A stretch of DNA of 64,000 nt from DATKEJ01 sp963768715 (lineage in GTDB: Bacteria > Bacteroidota > Rhodothermia > Rhodothermales > DATKEJ01). The notes beneath the pieces were generated by a model that was not told the origin of the DNA, did not search any database, and was given only the letters and a program-made list of their open reading frames with translations. Positions within the stretch are counted from its first letter, which is position 1, and each line of letters opens with the position of its first letter. The DNA is taken from positions 434,001 through 498,000 of the forward strand of contig CAVYJC010000003.1 in assembly GCA_963768715.1 (NCBI GenBank). The letters run 5' to 3'. Positions 19,420 to 28,067 of this stretch are shown here, one piece after another. The position numbers were made by a program, and so were the translations under genes.

Positions 19420-19785
19420 TCACTGATCGGTTCCTCTCACCTCCTGTTCGCCCTGCCGGGAAAGCCTGTCGAAGTATCGCTGCATTCGGCTCTTTTCAGT
19501 CAGGATCCACCAGGCGGCAATGAACAAGACGAATCCCAACACACCAGCCAGGCGCTGGATTGCGGCCGTTTGCGCCTCAATAGCGCCAAGCGTCTCGCCT
19601 GGATTGACGCCAGTGGCGGGTCCGATCAAGAGGAACGATGCCGCGATAAACACGATTCCCACGACGTAGGAATGGTATTGTGGCGGCGGTTCCTTTCCAT
19701 ACCTGACTCGGAGGACATATTTGGTCACAGCCAGGACAACAAAAGCGGCGAAGATCAGTGCGCCTGTCAAGCAGACACCAGTCAT
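19420..19785 (-). CDS. Small membrane protein, unknown function (121 aa)
   Basis: The first gene of the minus-strand trio. Its hydrophobic segments are LTGALIFAAFVVLAVTKYVL at the N-terminus, YVVGIVFIAASFLLIG in the middle and LAGVLGFVLFIAAWWILT near the C-terminus. A polar loop (GVNPGETLGAIEAQTAAIQR) and a basic tail separate and follow them. No motif identifies a function. There is no transposase, toxin or secretion signature that would explain its place between the CRISPR array and vapBC. Confidence 0.6.
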   Translation of the reverse strand: MTGVCLTGALIFAAFVVLAVTKYVLRVRYGKEPPPQYHSYVVGIVFIAASFLLIGPATGVNPGETLGAIEAQTAAIQRLAGVLGFVLFIAAWWILTEKSRMQRYFDRLSRQGEQEVRGTDQ

Positions 19786-19847
19786 GTTCCTACCTCATGT
19801 CGTTGGTACGCGTCGGCCAAGTTGAAAGGTAGTTAGCGGCAGAACGG

Positions 19848-20248
19848 TCATCCAACAAAGTCGTCCATGTTCACGGCCGTTCCCGGAAACAGGTGCGTAA
19901 GCCTGATGTCCCCGGTGACCAGGGGGACACCGAGAGCCTCCGCCAGGGCAACAAACTCACAGTCGTAGCTCGAATGACCGGTCCGATCGACGAGCTTCAG
20001 CACGTCCGCCGTCTCGACCGCATATTCGCTGCCGCGCATGCTCCTCTCTGCCTTGCCTGCAATCCAAACCGCGTCGGAATAGCCGAGGTGTCCTGCGACC
20101 ATGTATTGTCGCAGCACGCTCCTGAATTCCGAACGCCAGAGATCGGAGCCGCCCAGGCAGGATCTTGTCGCCGGATCCTGACGGCCGTGGGCGTCCGCGC
20201 CGTCCTTATCCAGAACGTGGCGATGACGTCGGTGTCAACGACGATCAT
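19848..20248 (-). CDS. vapC: VapC-type PIN-domain toxin, one frameshift
   Basis: The N-terminus from ATG 20248 has the first acidic residues of the PIN site (MIVVDTDVIATFW). Near 20135 the frame changes, and the rest reads SVLRQYMVAGHLGYSD-type sequence, HSSYDCEFVALAEALG and VPLVTGDIRLTHLFPG, with the remaining acidic residues. It rebuilds to about 133 residues, the normal VapC size. PIN toxins are Mg-dependent RNases, often cutting tRNA or rRNA. The start overlaps the antitoxin stop as ATGA. Whether the frameshift is real or a sequence error decides whether the toxin is active. Confidence 0.78.
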
Positions 20249-20550
20249 GGACGTAACTTCTTCGTGCCAACCTTCGAAACGTCAGGCTCAGCCACTACTG
20301 AGGCATCTTCTACGTAGCGGCGACCCTCCCGCTTCCCCTCGGATATGAGGTCTGGAAGTGGCTCCGTAAACCGGGCGTGCACCGCCTCGGCCTCGGCGAT
20401 GAGCGCATCCACGTCGATCGGCCGCGGGAGAACGGCCTCCTCGAGCATCGTCACGATCTCGCTGCTCATGGATCGACGATTGGACGCAGCACGCCGGCGG
20501 AGTCGCTCGTAGACGCGCGTTGGAATATCACGGACAGTGAGGTTCGGCAT
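20245..20550 (-). CDS. vapB: VapB/FitA-type ribbon-helix-helix antitoxin
   Basis: 101 residues from ATG 20550. The N-terminal RHH reads MPNLTVRDIPTRVYERLRRR, with RRSMSSEIVTMLEEAV. The C-terminal half is the toxin-wrapping tail (PIDVDALIAEAEAVHARF). It should bind VapC and repress its own promoter. A pair of TTGATATC elements lies just upstream and is the probable operator. The frame is open further upstream, but those codons come from the duplicated repeat and the start at MPNLTV fits the family. Confidence 0.85.
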   Translation of the reverse strand: MPNLTVRDIPTRVYERLRRRAASNRRSMSSEIVTMLEEAVLPRPIDVDALIAEAEAVHARFTEPLPDLISEGKREGRRYVEDASVVAEPDVSKVGTKKLRP

Positions 20551-20559
20551 AGCTACCAC

Positions 20560-20580
20560 GTTGATATCACATTGATATCG
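20560..20580 (-). promoter_or_regulatory. Probable VapBC operator (two TTGATATC half-sites)
   Basis: TTGATATC occurs at 20561-20568 and 20572-20579. The 11-bp offset, about one helical turn, would suit two RHH dimers on one DNA face. It lies 10-30 bp upstream of the vapB start. The first copy extends to the palindrome TGATATCA. The assignment to VapB autoregulation is inferred from position. Confidence 0.45.
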
Positions 20581-20607
20581 ATTTGATGCAAACGTTCGCG
20601 GAAGGTT

Positions 20608-20748
20608 CCGGACATGCCTGGCGGGCATGTCAATGCGTGCGTCGGCATTCATTGGACCGGACATGCCTGGCGGCATGTCCCTACAACGGCATGTCAATGC
20701 GTGCGTCGGCATTCATTGGACCGGACATGCCTGGCGGCATGTCCCTAC
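20608..20748. repeat. Direct 61-bp duplication with perfect hairpins between vapB and padR
   Basis: Two 61-bp copies (20624-20684 and 20688-20748) begin GGCATGTCAATGCGTGCG and end GGCATGTCCCTAC, separated by 3 nt. Each contains a perfect 9-bp inverted repeat, GGACATGCC/GGCATGTCC with loop TGGC (20659-20680 and 20723-20744). A third, imperfect hairpin lies at 20610-20631. It sits between divergent genes and resembles REP-type palindromic elements caught after a tandem duplication. Confidence 0.85.
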
Positions 20749-20828
20749 TACAAGAATGATCGATGCCGGGCCCTGGACATTTTCATATCTTCTGCAACAA
20801 AGAAGTAATTCTCCCGAATACACCATCT

Positions 20829-21159
20829 ATGTCCGATCCGCTTTCGAAACACGAAGAGTTGATTCTCCTTGCCGTCTGGCGCTTGCAGGACGATGCTTAC
20901 GGCGCCACCATCAGGGCGCTGCTGGAAGAAACCACCGGGGAGGACTGGTCGATCGCGGGCGTATACGGTCCGCTGAAGCGATTGGCTCGGGCAGGCCTCG
21001 TATCCACGAGAACCGGACTGCCCACGCCGGAGCGCGGCGGAAAGAGCAAGCGCTACTACCGCCTCACCCGATCCGGCGTAGCCGCTCTGAACCATGCCCG
21101 AGTCCGTTCGCGAGAAAATGTGGCGCAATCTTCCCAAACTTGCATTCGGAGGATCATGA
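20829..21159 (+). CDS. PadR-family transcriptional regulator (frameshifted into the permease frame)
   Basis: From ATG 20829: MSDPLSKHEELILLAVWRLQ, DAYGATIRALLEETTGEDWS, VYGPLKRLARAGLV and KRYYRLTRSGVAAL, a typical PadR winged helix in which the wing precedes the C-terminal dimer helix. In the assembled sequence the frame runs straight into the permease. The +1 frame, however, carries the expected PadR ending EKMWRNLPKLAFGGS and a TGA at 21157-21159 overlapping the permease ATG. The apparent fusion is therefore best explained by a one-base error around 21105-21115. PadR genes coupled like this commonly repress the adjacent ABC export permease. Confidence 0.8.
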
Positions 21160-23823
21160 AAGATTTCTCCGATCCGCCGCCTGCGCTCGCTCGCTTCCTG
21201 CTGCGCCTCGCCCTCCATCCGGTCGACGAGGACGTCGTGCTCGGAGATCTCGAAGAAACGTACCACGAGCACCGATCTCGTTACGGAAGACCCTCTGCAA
21301 GTCGCTGGTACTGGGGCCAAACCCTGCGATCGGTGCCACGATTCATCCTCTCATCCACCGGTTGGAGCCTGATCATGTTCTGGAACCACGTCCGAATGAG
21401 CCTTCGACAACTCAAGAGACACAAGGGCCATGCGTCCATAAACATCCTCGGCCTCGCAATCGGTCTGGCGAGCTGCCTGTTGATTCTGCGTTTCGTCACC
21501 GACGAGCTCAGCTACGACGACTTCCACGCGAAGGGCGATCGGATATACCGCCTGAACTGGGACTTCAACTGGAATGGATCCGAAGGGGTCGGACCCGGCA
21601 CTCCTCCCCCATTGGCGGCTCGGCTCGTCAGCGATCTGCCTGAAATCGAAGCGGCCACGCGTGTCTACCCGGTCTCACCGATGGTCGTGCGCTATCGCGA
21701 TCGCTTCTTCGTCGAAGATCGAATTCGGGGCGTCGATCCCAATTTCCTCGACGTTTTCAGCTTCGACCTGGTCTCCGGCGACCGGAATACTGCCCTGGCG
21801 AGGCCGAACTCCGTTGTTCTGACGCAGGAGACGGCCCGCAAGTACTTCGGCGACGAGTCGCCGATCGGTAAGGTGATCAAGATCGGCCAATCAAGCGAGT
21901 TCCTCGGGAGACCGTACGACGCATCCTTCACGGTTACCGGAATAGCGGCCGATCCCCCAAGCAATTCGCATATCGACTTCGACATGCTCACATCGATGTC
22001 GTCGCATCCGCAGGTTGCATTCTTTGACTGGAGCTGGATCTGGATGCAGGTGGTCACCTATGCCGTTGTTGACCCGAACGCCTCCATTCCGGCTCTCGAA
22101 TCCAAGCTGGTAGACGTGGTGGCGGCACATGCTCCCGAGGCTTTCAAAAGAGTGGGCTTCTCCTACGACGAAATGATCAAGAATGGCGGTCGATGGAATT
22201 TCGTGTTCCAGCCCTTGTCGGATATCTACCTCGGCTCGACAGATATCGGCAACCGACTGGGTCCGATCGGCAACCGGAAGTACCTCACAGTCTTCTCGAT
22301 CATTGCCGCCTTTGTCCTCCTGATCGCGTGCATCAACTTCATGAATCTCTCAACGGCACAGTCGATCACTCGGGGGAAAGAGATCGGGGTCCGCAAGGTT
22401 CTGGGATCCGTGCGACGCAGCCTCGTGGGTCAGTTCATGACCGAAGCAATGATGTATGCGGCATGGGCTACGATACTCGCCATCGGATTGGCGGCGATCC
22501 TCCTGAAGCCGTTTGGTGATTTTACGGGCAAGGACTTCGACCTGAGCCTCTTTGAACCCGTTTGGCTGCCGTTTGCAATCGTCGCACTGACGCTCGTCGT
22601 CGGAATCGTGGCGGGCAGTTACCCGAGCCTGTATTTGTCCGCCTTTCGCCCGATCGAGGTGCTGAAATCCAAGCTTGCGCCCTCGCGCGACGGACTCAAC
22701 CTCCGCCACGCCCTTGTTGTCTTCCAGTTCTCGATCTCGATTGCGCTCATCGTGTGCACCATCATCGTCGAAAAGCAGATCCGCTTTTTCACGACTGCGG
22801 ATGTCGGATTCGACAAGGAAAGCGTGCTCGTGATTTCCAATCAGAACCACCGGCTTGGCGCGCAGGCCGCCGTCTTCAAGGAGCAGGCGGAGCAGACTCC
22901 GGGTGTTCAGTCGGCCAGCGTGTCGACAGGTGTGCCGCCCTACTGGGGCTTTCAGGACTACTACAAGGTCGAAGGCCGCGCCGACGACCAATTCAGCCTG
23001 GTCTCGTATATGGTGGACGACGATTTCATAAAGACACTGGGGATCGACGTCGTGGAGGGTCGCGGATTCTCCGAAGATCGTTCGGACTCAACCAGCGTCA
23101 TTCTGAACGAAACGGCTGTCGCGCAGCTCGGCTGGGACAAGCCTGTCGGCCGGACGATCCGATATCCCGGCACCACGACGTACACGGTGATCGGTGTCAT
23201 GCGCGACTTCAACTTCAACTCGATGCAGCAGCCGATCATCCCGTTCGCACTCTTCCATGAATCGGCCCAGATGTTCGATATCCCCGATTCATACGTCGTG
23301 GTGCGCGTTCAGCCGGGTCAATACGAATCCGCCATCAAGGCGCTGCAAACGGATTGGGCCGAGGTCGCCCCCGGCATACCCTTCGAATACAGCTTCCTGG
23401 ATGAAAACTTCGATGCGGAGTACCGGGTCGAGCAACGACTCGGGTCGCTGTTCCTGATCTTCTCCGGGATCGCCATCTTCATTGCCTGTCTGGGACTCCT
23501 CGGCCTTGCCGCCTTCACGGTGGAGCAACGAACAAAGGAGATCGGTATCCGCAAAACGTTCGGAGCGTCGACGTCGAAGCTCGATCTATCTGCTCTCTCG
23601 CGACTTCTCACGATGGGTCTTGCTCGCAAACCTGATTGCATGGCCGGTAGCCTGGTACTTCATGCATCAGTGGCTGGAGGGCTACGCATACCGCGTGGAT
23701 CTCGGGTACACGGCGTTCGTCCTGGCCGGGCTGACGGCCCTGATTATCTCGCTCGGCACGGTGGGGTATCACGCCTGGCGTGCGGCGGTCGCGAATCCGA
23801 TCGACGCGTTGAGGTATGAGTAG
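21156..23823 (+). CDS. FtsX/MacB-type ABC transporter permease with N-terminal prefix domain
   Basis: Starts ATG 21156 (MKDFSDPPPALARFLLRLAL), a permease-prefix domain (VLGDLEETYHEHRSRYG). A first TM follows (NILGLAIGLASCLLILRFV) with MacB periplasmic domain 1, then a three-TM FtsX block (FVLLIACINFMNLSTAQS, VRKVLGSVRRSL), a second periplasmic domain and a final FtsX block. Near 23575 an extra base shifts the frame; the true end reads IYLLSRDFSRWVLLANLIAW and NPIDALRYE to 23823. About 889 residues. Such permeases pair with an ATPase to drive mechanotransmission (export of peptides or lipids, or drug response). No ATPase gene is adjacent here. The substrate is unknown. Confidence 0.85.
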
Positions 23824-24201
23824 CGTCCAGGTTAAGTTCCAGGTCCGGGTCCACGTTCGAGGCTGCCGACGGCGACAGATCCAGGCGTCCGGCAATAGTA
23901 GAGCGACAAGGGGTCCCCGCGAAGGCGGGGATCCAGAATGCGGCGATGATGGATTCGGAATGATGAACACCGAACTTGTTCGGCGTAGCGCCACGGGGTA
24001 GTGCGAAAACGGATGGCTACCGCCGAACGCCGCCTGCCTGGGCGCCGGACTCCGGATCCGGCTCGGTGAGGGATTTGATCAAGAATCCACCGAAAGACCA
24101 TTCTCGAGACGTGATATTTTCAAGTATGCTGGAAGTGCGGTGCGCGTCGAATTCGAGCGCTGCCTTCGCCACCTTCCGGTTGAAGAAAAGGAGTTGCCAC
24201 C
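23824..24201. other. Intergenic region with word repeat and dispersed GC palindrome
   Basis: 378 bp with no gene. It begins with a short series of tccagg/tccgggt-type words (23824-23862). A palindrome TCCCCGC (23914-23920) / GCGGGGA (23925-23931) followed by TCCAG is a second copy of the element at 5152-5171. Just before 24202 is AAGGAG at about 24189, a good ribosome-binding site for the following gene. Confidence 0.65.
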
Positions 24202-25030
24202 ATGGTACGTAAGCTCGCCGCCTGGTTGTCAGGCATCTTCGTGGTTTGCATTGTCGCCGCACCCTTGCAGGCGCAGGATCATGATCACCATCACGAGGAA
24301 GAGGTGGACGGCCATCATCACCACGGTCTTCATTTCGCGCACCCCTTGATCGGAGAGTCGATCACCCCCGATACGAAAGTGCGCCTCGAGCACGAATTCG
24401 AGCACTTCCGGCACGACGAAGGGCACGGACAGACGTTTACCGTAGAAGGCGAATACGCCTTCGTTCCCGGCCTCAGTGTGGAGATCGATGTGCCCGTCGG
24501 GGTCATCAATCCCAAAGAAGGATCGCAGCAATCGGGCCTCGACAATATTGGCGTTGCTCTTAAACTGACGAACGATGCGTTCGCAGAGCAGGGGGTTCTA
24601 CTGGGATACGGGCTCGAGCTCGGCCTGCCGACAGGCACCGACAGCAAGGGTATCGGAAGCGATCACATTCTCAGGTACGAGCCGTATTTGGATGCAGGGT
24701 ATAAGAAGGATGCGATCGAGGTCTCAGGCTTCGCAAGGTTCGGAATTCCAACCCGTCAGACGAACAGGAGAGGAAGTCGTAACCGAATTCGAGTACAATG
24801 TTTCTGGACTTTACCACGTGACGCCTCACGTGCAGGGCCTGCTCGAACTGGACGGCGGTCGAACCTTGAGCGGCGGCGAAATCGAATCCGGCGCAAACGT
24901 TACCCCCGGCATCAAAATCCGGCCTGTGGCAGACGGACACCTCATACTGGGCTTCGGTGTCAGCGTACCTGTGAACAACTCGTCCGAGTTCGATGTCCGG
25001 ACACATTTCTCCGCGTTTTATCATTTTTAG
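24202..25030 (+). CDS. Secreted His-rich protein, probably outer-membrane barrel; one frameshift
   Basis: ATG 24202 follows an AAGGAG site. A signal peptide (LAAWLSGIFVVCIVAAPLQA) is followed by a strongly His/Asp/Glu-rich segment (DHDHHHEEEVDGHHHHGLH) and repeated amphipathic beta strands (VRLEHEFEHF, LSVEIDVPVGVINP, LLGYGLELGLPTG). After a frameshift near 24760 the strands continue (EFEYNVSGLYHVTPHVQG, LILGFGVSVPVN) and end FDVRTHFSAFYHF. The terminal Phe is typical of barrels inserted by BAM. It resembles the phenol-degradation/MetA-type or metal-responsive porin-like families, but I cannot fix which. The His cluster suggests Zn or Cu binding. About 275 residues after repair. Confidence 0.65.
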
Positions 25031-25268
25031 GTCCGGACGGCTCCGAGGCTGTGGTCGGGCCGATCCGCGGGTGAGCCTTGGTGCTTGGTTCTTGTAAGAT
25101 GCTTCGTCGGTTGGCTTGGTCCAGCCCACCTTCGTTGGATTTGGATCCAAGGGCGTCGGGATCCGACTGGCAGATCGGAGGACTGGAAGACTGAGAGATT
25201 GTTTAGCCGTAGCTTAGTCGATCGGCGCTCGCCAATTCTGCTTCCTGAATTCTGAATTCTGAATTTCC
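25031..25268. other. Gap with a ctgaatt heptad array running to the der start
   Basis: 238 bp. The left part shows nothing I recognise. From about 25231 to 25267 there is a ctgaatt/ctgaatt/ctgaatt 7-bp series that ends one base before the TTG proposed as the der start codon. A weaker series (gatcgga, ggactgg, aagactg) precedes it. No Shine-Dalgarno is visible. Confidence 0.6.
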
Positions 25269-26576
25269 TTGCTTCCACTCGTCGCCATCGTCGGCCGGCC
25301 CAACGTCGGTAAATCCACGCTCTTCAATCGTTTGACGGAGCGTCGCGATGCCATTGTGGACGATCAGGCAGGCATTACGCGTGACCGCATTTACGGAATC
25401 GCGAACTGGAACGGCCGCGATTTCAATGTCGTCGATACCGGGGGGTACGTACCCGAATCGACAGATCACTTTGAAGCGGCCATTCGTGAGCAGGTCGAAA
25501 TCGCTCTCGCGGAGGCCGACGCCCTCCTCTACGTCGTGGACGTGAATACGGGGATCACGGATCTCGACGGGCGCATGGCTGCGGTGTTGAGACGCTATGA
25601 CAAACCCGTCCTCGTCGTCGCCAACAAGGCCGATGACGAGCAGCGACGGTGGATGACGGCCGAGTTTTACGGGCTCGGGCTCGACAAGATCTTCGCGGTC
25701 AGCTCGATCAGCGGCACCGGAACCGGTGAGCTTCTCGATGAACTGGTGACGCTTCTCCCTCCACCCGAGGACGCCGAAGAGACGGCCGACGAAATATCGA
25801 TCGCCTTCATCGGACGTCAGAACGTCGGAAAGTCCTCCCTCACGAACAAGCTCCTGGGGCAACAGCGCGCCATCGTCTCGGATGTGGCCGGTACCACCCG
25901 GGATGCCCTGGATTCCCTCGTCGAATATCAGGGCCAGACGTTGCGACTCGTCGACACGGCGGGCCTTCGCCGAAAAACAAAGATCAAGGGAAACGTCGAG
26001 TTCTATTCGGTCCTCCGAACCGAAAGAGCGATCCAGCGCTGTGACGTATGCGTACTGCTTATTGACGCCGCGGTCGGCATCCATACACAGGACGTAAAGG
26101 TGCTTGAGGTCGGAGAACGAATGAAGAAAGGCCTCATCCTTGCGGTCAACAAGTGGGATCTCATTGAAAAGGAGACCAACACGGCGCGGGATACGGAGCG
26201 GCAGATGCGTGAGAAAATTAGGACGTATCCATACGTCCCGTTCCTCTTCATTTCCGCGCTCACAGGCAAACGTACAGAACGCGTCCTCGACGCCGCGATC
26301 CAGGTAGCCGCCGAGCGCGCTAAACGGATTCCCACCTCACAGCTCAACCTACTGGTAGAGAAGGCGCTCGCGCACCATATGCCTCCGGCCTACCGCGGAA
26401 ATCCTGTAAAGATCAAGTACGCGACCCAGGTACGGGAAGACCCACCCGTCATCTCCTTCTTCTGCAACCATCCGCAGGGGATCAAGGATGCCTATCGCCG
26501 CTATCTCGAGAAACAAGTCCGTGAAAACTTCGGATTCGAGGGCGTGCCCCTCACGCTCGTATTCAAAGCAAAATGA
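25269..26576 (+). CDS. der: GTPase Der (EngA), ribosome assembly factor
   Basis: 435 residues with the Der architecture: GTPase domain 1 (GRPNVGKS at residues 8-15; DTGGYVPES), GTPase domain 2 (GRQNVGKS near 182-189; DTAGLRRKTKIKG; NKWDLIEK) and a C-terminal KH-like domain ending FEGVPLTLVFKAK. It acts in 50S subunit maturation and is essential in studied bacteria. No ATG is available close to the first P-loop. TTG 25269 gives MLPLVAIVGRPNVGKS, the standard Der N-terminus, so TTG is taken as the start. The frame is intact. Confidence 0.95.
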   Translation: MLPLVAIVGRPNVGKSTLFNRLTERRDAIVDDQAGITRDRIYGIANWNGRDFNVVDTGGYVPESTDHFEAAIREQVEIALAEADALLYVVDVNTGITDLDGRMAAVLRRYDKPVLVVANKADDEQRRWMTAEFYGLGLDKIFAVSSISGTGTGELLDELVTLLPPPEDAEETADEISIAFIGRQNVGKSSLTNKLLGQQRAIVSDVAGTTRDALDSLVEYQGQTLRLVDTAGLRRKTKIKGNVEFYSVLRTERAIQRCDVCVLLIDAAVGIHTQDVKVLEVGERMKKGLILAVNKWDLIEKETNTARDTERQMREKIRTYPYVPFLFISALTGKRTERVLDAAIQVAAERAKRIPTSQLNLLVEKALAHHMPPAYRGNPVKIKYATQVREDPPVISFFCNHPQGIKDAYRRYLEKQVRENFGFEGVPLTLVFKAK

Positions 26577-26657
26577 CGAAGCGGGACCAACGATTGTGGG
26601 ATCACGGTTGTAACTTCGTATTCGACAGCAGTCACCGCATCGTTGACAACCACACGA

Positions 26658-27284
26658 ATGGCTGATATACAGACGCAGCAGGACACGCAGGACGAGCGCA
26701 AGCTCAATTTCTGGGAGAAGCTCTATCTGCCCGAAATTCTGAAGGGCCTCGGGTACTCATTCGGCAAGATGATGAAGCCCACGGTTACCGTTCAGTATCC
26801 GGAGGAGCCGTGGTATCCACCCGACAGCTACCGGGGTCGGCCGGTGCTCGTCGAAGAGATGGGTCAGCCGCGGTGCGTCTCGTGCGGACTTTGCGCCCGC
26901 TCTTGTCCCCCCATGGCGATCTCCATGCAGGCGACTGAGACCGACGACGTCAAGGAGCGTACGCCGCAGTGGTTTGAGATCAACATGCTGCGGTGTATCT
27001 ACTGCGGATTTTGCGAAGAGGTGTGTCCGGAGGAGGCCATCGTAATGTCCAAGGAGTTCGATATGACCTTCCATCGTCGTGAAGAGGCCATCTTTGGAAT
27101 GGACCGGTTGCTCGTGCCGAAGGATCAGCTGGCGGATCGCCTCAATTACCTCAGCCATGCCCGAAACCCGCAGTTCGGGAAACACTACGACTTTCAGCAT
27201 CAGAACAACATCCATTCAGTCCGCGTCCGCGATTTCGTTACGTGGCTGAAGGAGGGGGGCGCACAAGCTACGGCCGAACATTGA
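26658..27284 (+). CDS. nuoI: NADH-quinone oxidoreductase subunit I-like 2[4Fe-4S] protein
   Basis: 208 residues from ATG 26658. Two complete [4Fe-4S] motifs, CVSCGLCARSCPP and CIYCGFCEEVCPEEA, are spaced as in NuoI. A preceding segment (LKGLGYSFGKMMKPTVTVQY) matches the amphipathic N-terminal helix region. NuoI carries the N6a/N6b clusters that pass electrons toward quinone in complex I. It is an orphan here: no other nuo gene lies in the window, so either the complex I genes are scattered or this is a second ferredoxin-like homologue. The C-terminal tail after HSVRVRDFVTWL is specific to this protein. Confidence 0.85.
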   Translation: MADIQTQQDTQDERKLNFWEKLYLPEILKGLGYSFGKMMKPTVTVQYPEEPWYPPDSYRGRPVLVEEMGQPRCVSCGLCARSCPPMAISMQATETDDVKERTPQWFEINMLRCIYCGFCEEVCPEEAIVMSKEFDMTFHRREEAIFGMDRLLVPKDQLADRLNYLSHARNPQFGKHYDFQHQNNIHSVRVRDFVTWLKEGGAQATAEH

Positions 27285-27340
27285 CGCTAGACCGACCCAC
27301 GAGCGCGACGGATAGCGAAGGGCGCGATCTCGCCACAGGA

Positions 27341-27781
27341 ATGGACGCGCTCCTGCAGGTCGTACGCGAAATCGAAGGACTCTGCCGTCTGGAGAGCGTC
27401 GTGCCACACGAGTTGCTCTGGGATCGTCCAGCGGGACTCCCTTCAGGCGTCGAGCTGCTTTGGCTCATCCATTTGATCGATGCACACGTCTTCATTCCGA
27501 CCGCGGAACAAGCACCCTCTTCCCTTTCCAGGGAGATCCCCCAGCCCGATTACTCTGGACTTCTGGCGGAATACCCCTGTACGGCTGACTCCCTCGAACA
27601 CCTGCTCGAGCGGATCCATTCATCCAGGGGAACACTCGTCAGGAAACTGAACGAAACCGTGACGTCCGGACAGGTTGCCGCTGTGAAATCCGACCGTCTG
27701 ATTGAGATCATCATCTCCCACGACCGACGCCTCCTTGCATCGTTTGCCGAACGGCTCTACGAAAGCGGACTTGGGGCATAG
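27341..27781 (+). CDS. Hypothetical protein, possibly DinB-like
   Basis: 146 residues from ATG 27341 (MDALLQVVREIEGLCRLESV). A TTG at 27281 overlapping the nuoI stop is an alternative start adding 20 residues. Largely helical, with LLWLIHLIDAHVFIP and DRLIEIIISHDRRLLASF, spaced His residues reminiscent of the DinB/YfiT metal-binding fold. The similarity is weak, and I would not assign an activity. It probably shares the nuoI transcript. Confidence 0.55.
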   Translation: MDALLQVVREIEGLCRLESVVPHELLWDRPAGLPSGVELLWLIHLIDAHVFIPTAEQAPSSLSREIPQPDYSGLLAEYPCTADSLEHLLERIHSSRGTLVRKLNETVTSGQVAAVKSDRLIEIIISHDRRLLASFAERLYESGLGA

Positions 27782-28067
27782 AGATAACGGCAAACTGCAA
27801 ACAGCAAACAGCAAACAGCAAACAGCAAACGGCAAACATGGCTTTCTGGCGTTTTTGAAGTGTTTAGACTTTGCCACAGAATGCTGTAATCCAAAGGCGC
27901 GCCCGCTTTCGAGGTTCGTACTCCGCACTTCGGACCACGGACCTCGGACTCCGGCACTCCGGACCACGGACCCGCGGACCCCGCGACCCCGGACTTAATT
28001 ATACACACATATTTGCACATATTTTCATCACGTCCTACCTTCAATTGACGGAAGTAACCTCTGACGC
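27782..28067. repeat. Two heptad arrays between 27.8 and 28.0 kb
   Basis: 286 bp. A run of gcaaaca words (27789-27838, at least seven tandem copies with last-base variants) follows the upstream gene. A second run with core ggac (ggaccac, ggacctc, ggactcc, ggacccc variants) occupies about 27932-27996. The rest is A+T-rich (tatacacacatatttgcacatatttt, split by the second array) and is the probable holA promoter region. Confidence 0.75.

Noticed and set aside
20763..23819. A genuine PadR-ABC permease fusion protein
   Set aside because: The alternative frame restores a standard PadR C-terminus and an ATGA junction, so a one-base error is more economical.
26658..27284. A complex I (nuo) operon
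   Set aside because: Only the NuoI-like gene is present; the flanking genes der and a hypothetical protein are unrelated.
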